NCBI RefSeq assembly: GCF_009865385.1
Contig: NZ_WWJT01000317.1
Span: 1 to 64,000 of the forward strand
Source of the DNA: Streptomyces sp. SID486
GTDB taxonomy: Bacteria; Actinomycetota; Actinomycetes; Streptomycetales; Streptomycetaceae
DNA: 64,000 nt
Direction of reading: 5' to 3'
In this document: positions 39,262 through 48,200 of the stretch, piece by piece
Layout: each line of letters begins with the position of its first letter
How positions within the stretch are numbered: position 1 is the stretch's first letter
The notes under the pieces: generated by a model
What the model was told of the DNA's origin: nothing
The model's database searches: none
The model's input: the letters and a program-made list of their open reading frames with translations, nothing else
Program-made: the position numbers and the translations under genes

Positions 39262-40707
39262 TTACTGGTGCTTGTAGTGCTTGATCGAGCTGTCCTTGGC
39301 CGCCTCGTCGGCGAAGCCCTGGATCTTCTTGATGGCCTCGGCCGGGGCGAGCCGGCCCGCCATCATCTCGCCGAGACCGGCGACGCCGATCTTCTCCTTC
39401 TGCAGCTGCACGTACCAGTCCTGGAGCCGCGGGTTCACCACGTTGGACCCGGCCAGCTTCAGCGCCGCCACGCCCGACTTCAGGCCCGGCGTGAGGGCGA
39501 TGCCGGAGGTGCCGCCGTTGTACGCGGTCAGCGACTTGACCTTGGCGGTGAAGTTCTTCGAGGACGCCTCGGAGAGCATGATGCGCAGCTGCTCCATCCC
39601 GCCCTCGGTGTTCGCGGCCTTCGCCGGGACGACGAACGGCTCACCGCCGCTGGCCCAGATCGTGCCGAACGGCAGCTTGTCGCTGCCGTCGAGCCCGGTG
39701 GGGGCGGAGACGGCCAGGTCGAAGTCCTTCGGGATGACGTTGGCGGACTCGTTCTCCACCCAGGAGCCGTTCGGGATGAACAGCGCCTTGCCCTTAGCCC
39801 AGGCCGTCTGCGACTGGATGTGGTCCAGCCCCGGGGTGCCCTGGAGGATGTAGCCCTTCTTGTACAGCTCGTAGTACGCCTCGAAGCACGCCTTGACGGC
39901 AGGGTGCTTCCAGGCGTTCGGCTCCAGGTTGTCGATGGCGTCGAGCACCTCCCGGCCGCCGACCTTGCCGATCATCGGGTAGAGCGAGAAGGGGACGTAG
40001 TACGGGTACTTGCCGGCGTACGTCCAGCCCGCGATGCCCTGCTTCTTGGCCTTGGCGCAGACCTGGAGCATCTCGTCCCAGGTCTTCGGGTACTCCGCGT
40101 CGAGCGAGTCCAGGGCCTTCTGCGAGTACCAGACGCCGTACACCGTGTAGGCGTAGTAGAGGATCCAGACCGGATCGCCGTCGAACTGGCCCATCTCCAC
40201 GATGCCGGGACGCAGGGTGTCGCGGACCTTCTTGGCCGGGTCGTCGTACGACGGCGCGTCCAGCAGGGGGGTGAGGTCGGCCAGCTGGTTCTTGCCGACG
40301 AGCACCCCCATGTCCATCTGTTCGGCACCCGAGTTGTCGATGAGGTCGGGCGGGTTGCCCTGGTTGAAGCGGGGCTGGAGGGTGGACTGGATCTTCTGGG
40401 TGGCGGAGAACTTCACCGTGGCCTTGGGGAAGGCGTTCTGGTAGATCTTCACGGCGTCCTCGGCGTACTCCTTGCCGAAGCCGCCGTCGAAGAGGACGAA
40501 CTCCATCTTGGCCGTGTCGTTGACGCCGAGCGGGTTCTTGGCCGACTTCTTCCCCGTCTTCGCCTTCTCCTGACCGTCGCCGCCGCTGCTGGCGCACGCG
40601 GACAGCAGGCCCATCGCCGGGGTGGCGACCAGACCGAGTGCCGCGGACCGCTTGATCAGATCACGCCGGCCGACGCCTTCGGCACCGTGGTTCGAGGTGG
40701 ATCCCAT
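39262..40707 (-). CDS. ngcE: ABC sugar transporter binding lipoprotein (NgcE-like)
   Basis: This 481-residue extracellular binding protein probably takes up N-acetylglucosamine or chitobiose. The signal peptide has a twin-arginine-style start (GRRDLIKRSAALGLVATPAMG) and a lipobox LLSAC, so it looks like a Tat-exported lipoprotein. The mature part is a family 1 solute-binding fold with many surface Trp and Tyr residues suited to sugar rings (WILYYAYTVYGVWYSQK, KYPYYVPFSLYPM). The ATG at 40707 has AGGAC upstream. A candidate DasR site overlaps its promoter, which fits an amino-sugar substrate. Confidence 0.9.
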   Translation of the reverse strand: MGSTSNHGAEGVGRRDLIKRSAALGLVATPAMGLLSACASSGGDGQEKAKTGKKSAKNPLGVNDTAKMEFVLFDGGFGKEYAEDAVKIYQNAFPKATVKFSATQKIQSTLQPRFNQGNPPDLIDNSGAEQMDMGVLVGKNQLADLTPLLDAPSYDDPAKKVRDTLRPGIVEMGQFDGDPVWILYYAYTVYGVWYSQKALDSLDAEYPKTWDEMLQVCAKAKKQGIAGWTYAGKYPYYVPFSLYPMIGKVGGREVLDAIDNLEPNAWKHPAVKACFEAYYELYKKGYILQGTPGLDHIQSQTAWAKGKALFIPNGSWVENESANVIPKDFDLAVSAPTGLDGSDKLPFGTIWASGGEPFVVPAKAANTEGGMEQLRIMLSEASSKNFTAKVKSLTAYNGGTSGIALTPGLKSGVAALKLAGSNVVNPRLQDWYVQLQKEKIGVAGLGEMMAGRLAPAEAIKKIQGFADEAAKDSSIKHYKHQ

Positions 40708-40810
40708 GCTCAAGTCCTCGCCCTCTCCAGGACTCAGGCGGTGAACCGGATCCTCCCCGGCACCGCTGTCGGGTAGTGCTGGGCCGTGCAGGGTCGTGCT
40801 GGAAGTGCCG

Positions 40811-40843
40811 ACAGGTATAGTCCACTTTCCGGCGCCTGAGCAA
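40811..40843 (-). promoter_or_regulatory. ngcE promoter with DasR-type operator
   Basis: On the minus strand TTGCTC and TATACC are 18 nt apart. The -10 lies within AGTGGACTATACCTGT (40811-40826), which matches the DasR element AGTGGTCTAGACCAGT at 13 of 16 positions. DasR, the GlcNAc-responsive GntR regulator of Streptomyces, would therefore block this promoter until amino-sugar phosphates rise. The rest of 40708-41059 holds the GH92 promoter and no gene. Confidence 0.65.
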
Positions 40844-41017
40844 GATCGAATGCATGGTTCGGGATGGGTCTTTTCCGAGTTGAGACCTCGCGGAAATATG
40901 GAGGCCCCGAGAACAGGCCGACGGAAGAATTCGCGACATAACTCCCTGAATGCCATACCCAACACCCTTGACATCACGGGCCACTTGACCACCTACTGGT
41001 TCCTGCGCCCAGTATTT

Positions 41018-41029
41018 GACAACGTTGTC
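41018..41029 (+). promoter_or_regulatory. LacI-like operator upstream of the first GH92 gene
   Basis: GACAACGTTGTC is a perfect 12-bp palindrome with the central CG typical of LacI-family sites, 31 bp upstream of the start codon. It lies just past a possible promoter (TTGACC at 40985-40990 and CAGTAT at 41010-41015). The same sequence with one change occurs twice upstream of the second GH92 gene. Confidence 0.65.
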
Positions 41030-41059
41030 CGCAGGTGGCGCAGGAGGGGAAATCCGTAG

Positions 41060-44000
41060 ATGCAGCGGAGAACTCGGCACAGATGGGGTACGGCGGCCGT
41101 CCTCACGGCCGCCTTTGTCATGGCCGTCGGCGCGCAGGGCGCCGCGGTCGCCCTGCCGGCCAGGGCTCCGGCGGCCGACCGGGAGTTCGCATCCTCGTTC
41201 GAGGCGGGCGAGCCGGCGCCGGACTGGCTCAACACCGTGGACACCGGCCCGGACGGCGGCAAGCGCGCCTCGGGCGTCGACGGCGGCTACAGCACCGGCA
41301 TCCCGGGCAACGTCACCGACCATGTCACCGAAGTCCGGGCGAGCGCGGAGAACCCGGGCGCGGGCGAGGTCAAGGAGAACCTGGTCGACGGCGAGCCGGG
41401 GACCAAGTGGCTGGCGTTCGCGACCACCGGCTGGGTGGAGTTCGACCTGGACAAGCCCGTCAGGATAGCGACGTACGCGCTCACCTCGGCCAACGACTTC
41501 GACGCGCGCGACCCCAGGGCCTGGACCCTGGAGGGCTCCGCCGACGGCAAGGACTGGAAGCCGGTCGACAGCCGGTCGGGCGAGAACTTCTCCGAGCGCT
41601 TCCAGACGAAGGCGTACGACCTCACCGAACCGGTGGAGTACCAGCACTTCCGGCTGGAGGTGACGGAGAACAACGGCGCCCCGGACATCCTGCAACTCGC
41701 CGACGTGCAGTTCTCCACCGGGGGCGGCGGCGGACCGGTGCCGCAGGACATGCTGACCCTCGTCGACAAGGGCCCGAGCGGCTCCCCGACCGCCAAGTCG
41801 GGCGCCGGGTTCACCGGGAGGCGTGCGCTGCGCTACGCCGGCCGGCACACGGCGGACGGCCGCGCGTACTCGTTCAACAAGGTCTTCGACGTGAACGTGC
41901 GGGTCGGCCGCGACACCGCGCTGTCGTACCGCGTCTTCCCGTCGATGGCGGACGGCGACCGCGACTACGACGCGACGTACGTCTCCGTCGACCTGGCCTT
42001 CACCGACGGCACCTACCTGAGCGGCCTGGGCGCCGTCGACCAGCACGGCTTCCCGCTGTCCCCGCGCGGGCAGGGCGACTCGAAGGCCCTGTACGTCAAC
42101 CAGTGGAACAACGTGGCGGCGCGCATCGGCTCGGTGGCGGCGGGCCGGACCGTCGACCGGATCCTGGTGGCCTACGACTCCCCCGACGGCCCCGCGAAGT
42201 TCCGCGGCTGGCTCGACGACGTCTCGCTCCGGCCGCTGGCGCCGGAGAAGCCGAAGGCGCACCTGGCGGACTACGCGCTGACCACCCGCGGCACCAACTC
42301 CAGCGGCAGCTTCTCGCGCGGCAACGACTTCCCGGCGACGGCCCTGCCGCACGGCTTCAACTTCTGGACGCCGGTGACCAACGCGTCCTCGCTGAGCTGG
42401 CTGTACGAGTACGCACGTGCGAACAACGCCGACAACCTGCCGACGATCCAGGCGTTCAGCGCGAGCCACGAGCCGAGCCCGTGGATGGGCGACCGGCAGA
42501 CGTTCCAGGTGATGCCGTCGGCCGCGTCCGGTACCCCGGACACCGCCCGTGCGGCCCGGGAGATGCCCTTCCGGCACGAGAACGAGACCGCGCGGCCGTA
42601 CTACTACGGGGTGCGGTTCGAGAACGGCCTCAAGGCGGAGATGACGCCGACCGATCACGCGGCGGTGCTGCGCTTCACGTACCCCGGCGACGACGCGAGC
42701 GTGCTGTTCGACAACGTCACCGAGCAGGCCGGCCTGACCCTGGACAAGGAGCACGGGACCGTCACCGGCTACTCGGACGTGAAGTCGGGCCTGTCCACGG
42801 GCGCCACCCGGCTGTTCGTGTACGGCGAGTTCGACAAGCCGGTCACGGACGGTACGGCGAGCGGGGTGAAGGGCTATCTGCGGTTCGCCGCGGGCGCCGA
42901 CCGCACGGTCACCCTGCGCCTCGCGACCTCGCTCATCGGCGTCGACCAGGCGAAGGACAACCTGCGCCAGGAGGTCGGCGGTGCCTCCTTCGACACCGTC
43001 GAGGCGCGTGCCCTGCGCGCCTGGGACAGGCTGCTGGGCAAGGTCGAGGTGGAGGGCGCGACCACCGACCAGCTGACCACGCTCTACTCCGGCCTCTACC
43101 GGCTGTACCTCTACCCGAACTCCGGCTTCGAGAAGGTCGGCGGCCGGGACCGGTACGCCTCGCCGTTCTCCGCCATGCCGGGCCCGGACACCCCGACCCA
43201 CACCGGCGCGAAGATCGTCGACGGCAAGGTGTACGTCAACAACGGCTTCTGGGACACCTACCGGACCACATGGCCGGCGTACTCGCTGCTGACCCCGTCC
43301 CAGGCGGGCGAGATGGTCGACGGGTTCGTGCAGCAGTACAAGGACGGCGGCTGGACCTCCCGCTGGTCCTCCCCCGGATACGCCGACCTGATGACCGGCA
43401 CGTCCTCGGACGTGGCGTTCGCCGACGCCTACGTGAAGGGCGTGAAGTTCGACGCGAAGGCGGCGTACGACGCGGCCGTGAAGAACGCCACCGTCGTCCC
43501 GCCCTCCTCGGGCGTGGGCCGCAAGGGCATGAGCACCTCGCCGTTCCTCGGGTACACCTCCACCGACACGGGCGAGGGCCTGTCGTGGGCGATGGAGGGA
43601 TACGTCAACGACTACGGCATCGCCAGGATGGGCGAGGCGCTCTACCGCAAGACGGGCGAGAAACGCTACAAGGAGGAGTCGGCGTACTTCCTCAACCGGG
43701 CGCGGGACTACGTGCGGCTGTTCGACGCCAAGGCCGGTTTCTTCCAGGGCCGGGACGCCGAGGGTGACTGGCGCGTGGCGTCCACGCGGTACGACCCGCG
43801 CGTGTGGGGCTACGACTACACGGAGACCAACGGCTGGGGTTACGCCTTCACCGCCCCGCAGGACAGCCGGGGCCTGGCGAACCTGTACGGCGGCCGGCAG
43901 GGTCTCGCCGACAAGCTCGACGAGTACTTCGCCACCCCCGAGACGGCCTCCCCCGACTACGTGGGCTCCTACGGCGGCGTCATCCACGAGATGACGGAGG

Positions 44001-44860
44001 CCCGGGACGTCCGGATGGGCATGTACGGCCACTCCAACCAGGTCGCGCACCACGTCATCTACATGTACGACGCGGCCGGCGAGCCCTGGAAGGCGCAGGC
44101 ACATGTCCGGGAGGCGCTCTCCCGGCTCTACACGGGCAGCGAGATCGGGCAGGGCTACCACGGCGACGAGGACAACGGCGAGCAGTCGGCCTGGTACCTC
44201 TTCTCCGCGCTCGGCTTCTACCCGCTGGTCATGGGCAGCGGTGAGTACTCCATCGGCTCCCCGCTGTTCAAGAAGGTGACCGTGCACCTGGAGAACGGCC
44301 GGGACCTGGTGGTGCGGGCGCCGCACAACAGCGCGAAGAACGTCTATGTCCAGGGCGTGATGCTCGACGGACGCCCGTGGACGTCGACCTCGCTGCCGCA
44401 CTCACTGCTGTCCAAGGGCGGGGTGCTGGACTTCTTCATGGGCTCCAGGCCGTCGGCGTGGGGCACGGGCCCGGACGCGGCACCGGTCTCCGTCACCCAG
44501 GACGACCGGGTGCCGACACCCCGCGCGGACGTCCTGAAGGGTGAGGGCGCGCTCTTCGACGACACCTCGGCGACGAGCGCGACGCTCACCTCGGCCGGCC
44601 TGCCGGCCCCGGACGGCGTGCGGCCGGTCCAGTACACCCTGACGTCGGGCGCCGACCACACCAGGGCACCGACCGGCTGGACCCTCCAGGGCTCCGCCGA
44701 CGGCACGACCTGGCACACCCTGGACCGCCGCTCCGGTGAGACGTTCGCCTGGGACCGCCAGACCCGGGCCTTCACCGTCGCCGCCCCGGGAACGTACGCG
44801 AAGTACCGGCTGCTCCTGGACGGCGAGTCGACCCTGGCGGAGGTGGAACTGCTGGCCTGA
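41060..44860 (+). CDS. Secreted GH92 glycosidase, general acid Glu replaced by Gln
   Basis: This 1266-residue exported protein has a Sec signal peptide (about 1-32), an F5/8 type C carbohydrate-binding domain (about 85-225), a beta-rich region (about 230-395), the GH92 catalytic region (about 400-1150) and a second F5/8 C-type domain at the end. GH92 hallmarks are NGFWDTYRTTWPAYSLL and GDEDNGEQSAWYLFSALGFYP (from residue 1035). Where most alpha-mannosidases have Asn-Glu-Pro-Ser, this one reads GHSNQVAHH with Gln994. As I recall, GH92 enzymes with Gln here remove mannose from mannose-1-phosphate-6-mannose, where no acid is needed. AGGAGGGG is the ribosome site. Confidence 0.9.
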   Translation: MQRRTRHRWGTAAVLTAAFVMAVGAQGAAVALPARAPAADREFASSFEAGEPAPDWLNTVDTGPDGGKRASGVDGGYSTGIPGNVTDHVTEVRASAENPGAGEVKENLVDGEPGTKWLAFATTGWVEFDLDKPVRIATYALTSANDFDARDPRAWTLEGSADGKDWKPVDSRSGENFSERFQTKAYDLTEPVEYQHFRLEVTENNGAPDILQLADVQFSTGGGGGPVPQDMLTLVDKGPSGSPTAKSGAGFTGRRALRYAGRHTADGRAYSFNKVFDVNVRVGRDTALSYRVFPSMADGDRDYDATYVSVDLAFTDGTYLSGLGAVDQHGFPLSPRGQGDSKALYVNQWNNVAARIGSVAAGRTVDRILVAYDSPDGPAKFRGWLDDVSLRPLAPEKPKAHLADYALTTRGTNSSGSFSRGNDFPATALPHGFNFWTPVTNASSLSWLYEYARANNADNLPTIQAFSASHEPSPWMGDRQTFQVMPSAASGTPDTARAAREMPFRHENETARPYYYGVRFENGLKAEMTPTDHAAVLRFTYPGDDASVLFDNVTEQAGLTLDKEHGTVTGYSDVKSGLSTGATRLFVYGEFDKPVTDGTASGVKGYLRFAAGADRTVTLRLATSLIGVDQAKDNLRQEVGGASFDTVEARALRAWDRLLGKVEVEGATTDQLTTLYSGLYRLYLYPNSGFEKVGGRDRYASPFSAMPGPDTPTHTGAKIVDGKVYVNNGFWDTYRTTWPAYSLLTPSQAGEMVDGFVQQYKDGGWTSRWSSPGYADLMTGTSSDVAFADAYVKGVKFDAKAAYDAAVKNATVVPPSSGVGRKGMSTSPFLGYTSTDTGEGLSWAMEGYVNDYGIARMGEALYRKTGEKRYKEESAYFLNRARDYVRLFDAKAGFFQGRDAEGDWRVASTRYDPRVWGYDYTETNGWGYAFTAPQDSRGLANLYGGRQGLADKLDEYFATPETASPDYVGSYGGVIHEMTEARDVRMGMYGHSNQVAHHVIYMYDAAGEPWKAQAHVREALSRLYTGSEIGQGYHGDEDNGEQSAWYLFSALGFYPLVMGSGEYSIGSPLFKKVTVHLENGRDLVVRAPHNSAKNVYVQGVMLDGRPWTSTSLPHSLLSKGGVLDFFMGSRPSAWGTGPDAAPVSVTQDDRVPTPRADVLKGEGALFDDTSATSATLTSAGLPAPDGVRPVQYTLTSGADHTRAPTGWTLQGSADGTTWHTLDRRSGETFAWDRQTRAFTVAAPGTYAKYRLLLDGESTLAEVELLA

Positions 44861-44880
44861 CGGGACGGTACGGAGGCGGC

Positions 44881-44946
44881 CCGCACCCGGACGTCGGGTG
44901 CGGCCGGGCGATTCCGCCCTGCTGGATGTGGTCCGGCAGGGCGGAA
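44881..44946 (+). terminator. Two hairpins after the first GH92 gene
   Basis: A 9-bp stem with a GACGT loop (44881-44903) and an 11-bp stem with a 13-nt loop (44912-44922 with 44936-44946) follow the stop by 20 and 51 nt. The rest of the 429-nt gap to the next start (44947-45289) contains no gene; TTTACG (45209-45214) and TAAAGG (45232-45237), 17 nt apart, are a weak promoter candidate for the LamG gene. Confidence 0.6.
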
Positions 44947-45289
44947 AGCCACGACGGGGCTGATCCGGGTGGAGGCCCTGCGGGGGCCGGTGAGTGGCCG
45001 GCGTCTCTGACGGAGTGCAGGAGCGGCTTGGCCCGTCCGGCTGGGATCTCTTTCAGTGTCCAAGTCGGTCAGGGCGTCACCGCTGAACGTGATCCCCATC
45101 CAGAGTCACAGCCCGTGTGTTTCTTGTCACTGGTTGCTCTGACTCCCTTTGGTCTCCCTGACGCGCGATGTCCGTTTTTCACTGCCTAGACCTGCGCTTG
45201 GCCCCCCGTTTACGGTCATGTGCACAAACGGTAAAGGGTCGGTTACAGCGGGGACAGGGCCTGGGGAGGCCCTGGGGGGAGGGTGTGTC

Positions 45290-48200
45290 ATGCCTGTGGG
45301 TAGACGATGGGGCGTCACTACAGCGGTGGTGTGCGCCGCAGTGACGCTGGGCCTTCTCCCACCATCCGACGCGCTGGCAGCCGACAGCACCGAAGCGGCC
45401 GTCCCGGCGTCGCAGGTCGCAGGTACGGACGCCGCCGGCACCGCCTCCGCAGCCACAGAGGCGGAAGCAGTAGCCCGGGCCAAGCAACTGGGCCGGTCCG
45501 TCGAGGTCGCCTCCCTGAGAGCGGAGAGCAGCGAGGTCTTCGCTACTCCCGACGGCAAGTTGGAGGCACGCGAGCATCTGCGCCCCGTCCGGGTGCGTGT
45601 CGACGGGATGTGGAAAGCCATCGACACCGACCTGGCCCCAGCAGGGAACGGGATGGTGGCACCGAAGGCCACGACCGTCGGCCTGGAATTCTCCGGAGGC
45701 GGCGACGGTCCGATGGTCAGAATGACGAAGGCGGGACGCGAACTGTCTCTCTCCTGGCCGGGGCAGCTGCCTGCCCCGCAGCTGCGGGACGACACCGCGA
45801 CCTACGCAGACGTGCTCCCAGGAGTCGATCTGCGGTTGGGCGCACAGCAGGACGGCTTCACCCAGCTCCTCGTCGTGAAGTCGGCCGAGGCCGCTTCCAG
45901 CAAGGAACTGACGCAACTTCGCCTCAAGCTGGACGCGAGCGGCATGGAGGTGAAGGAAACCGGTGCCGGAGGTCTTCGGGCCGTAGACAACGGCGCGGGT
46001 GGCACGGTGTTCGAGGCGGCGCAGCCATTGATGTGGGACTCCAGCGCCGGCGCCTCGGCGCAGAAGACAGCGACTGCGCCACGTCAGGCTGCCTCGGAAG
46101 CGGTGGGCAGGGCCGGCGATGAGGGAGAGCCCGGCGCGGCGGAGTCGGGCAAGCTGGCGCCGGTCGGAGTGGAGGTCGCCGCCGGCCAGGACGAGCTGGT
46201 GCTGACGCCGGACACCGAGGTCTTGCACGGCAAGGACACGGTGTATCCGGTGTACATCGACCCGAAGTGGGACACCCCCAAGGCCACGGCCTGGACCGTG
46301 GCGTCGAAGTACTGGGCGTCATCCCCACAGTGGAAGTTCAACGGTGACCCGGACGCCGGCCTGGGCTACTGCGCCTGGTACTACTGCAAGCCCTACGACA
46401 CCAAGCGCCTCTTCTACCAGATCCCGGTCTCGAAGTACGCCGGCAAGGACGTCCTGTCCGCCGAGTTCGTCGTGCGCAACACGTGGTCGGCGTCCTGCAA
46501 CGCGCGAGGTGTGGAGCTGTGGCGGACCAAAGCGATTTCCTCCTCGACCACTTGGGACTCCCAGAACGCGTCCGGTTTCTGGATCGACCATCTGAGGACG
46601 ACGCCGTTCGCCTACGGCTTCGAGGGGTGCGCGGCGAGGGACGCCGAGTTCGACGTGAAGTCGGCCGTGCAGCGGGCAGCGGACGCGAAGTGGTCGACCA
46701 TGACGTTCGGTCTGCGCGCCGACGACGAATCCGACGCCTACGGCTGGAAACGGTTCTCCGACGACGCCTATCTGCGGGTGAAGTACAACCGTCCGCCGCA
46801 GCAGATCAGGGCGTCACAGCTGGAGATGGAATACGGCGGCTCGTGCAAGTCGCCGTCGGCTGCACCCAGGGTGCGCACCCTGGGCAAGATCTACGCGAAC
46901 GACGTGACTGATCCTGATGGTGACAACATCGCTGTCCAGTTCCAGGCGAAGTGGGACGCAGGAGACGGCAAGGGTCTGATCGCGCGTTGGAAGCCGGCGC
47001 TGACCACGTACAAGCGGTCCGGTGAGCGCTTCGTGGTGTCGTTGCCCTCGTCGATTCCGCCTCAAAGATCGGTGAACTGGTACGTCCGTTCCTACGACGG
47101 CGCCCAGTACTCGCCTTGGTCGTACGCCGGGGGCGCGACCAGTTGCTACTTCGTCTACGACACCTCCGTGCCGGCAGCACCGACGATCACCTCAGGCGAG
47201 TATCCGCAGCCGGATGACAGCAATCCCGATGACCCATGGCTCGACGGTATGGGCAAGTACGGCACCTTCGAGTTCAAGGGTGCCAACAGCGACGTCGTGA
47301 AGTACTACTTCGGCATCAACGAAGATCCGTCGTCCAAGAACACCCTCACCACCTCAGGAGGGGCGGCGAGGATCGCGAGACTTCTTCCGGCCAAGCCGGG
47401 ACTGAACCGCGTGACCGCCAAGGCGTTCGACGCAGCAGGAAACGCCAGCGAGATCCGCACCTACCAGTTCCGCGTCAAGGCAGGACAGCCTGAACGCGCG
47501 ATGTGGCAACTGGACGACGATGCCGGCGTATCCAGCGCTTCGGGCACGGCACCGCAACGAACGGTGCGTCTGAACGGAGGCGCCACGCCGCAAGTCGCCG
47601 GTGCCAAGGGCACAGCAGTGTCGTTCGACGGCGTGGACGACTACGCCGTCAGCGACATCCCCGTCATCGACACCTCAACGAGCTTCTCGGTCTCCACCTG
47701 GGTCAAGCTCGATACCCTCCCCGACCACGCGGCCGTCGCGCTCACCCAACCCGGCGACAATTCACCCGGGTTCGAGCTCTACTACTCCGCGGGCCTGGAC
47801 CGATGGGTGTTCAGCCAGCACACCTCGGACACGCTCAACTCGGGCAGTGTCACGGTCAAGGCCTCCACCCCGGGAGGCGTGAAGGCCGGCGAATGGACCC
47901 ACCTGGTGGGCACCTACAGCGCGGGCAGCGATGAACTGAAGCTGTACGTCGACAATCAACTCGTGGGCACGACCGGTTACAGCACCCCCTGGGACGCGCG
48001 GCGCGGCCTGCAGTTCGGTGCGGCGAGCCTCAACGGCAAGAGGACGAACTACTTCCCCGGCGCGATCGACGAGGTGCAGATCTTCGACAAGCCCCTCACC
48101 GCGGCCGAGGTGACCCAGCTGTACGGCAAGTCGTCCTCCACCCTCGGCCGGCCCGCACGGGCCGTGTTCACGATGGACGAGCCGGACACCGCCACCGAGC

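Noticed and set aside
42874..43080. Small minus-strand open frame inside the GH92 gene
   Set aside because: No ribosome site or independent conservation pattern; fully inside a well-supported gene.
40661..44401. Long minus-strand open frame opposite the first GH92 gene
   Set aside because: The plus strand encodes a full-length exported glycosidase; the mirror frame is low-complexity Arg/Gly/Val sequence.
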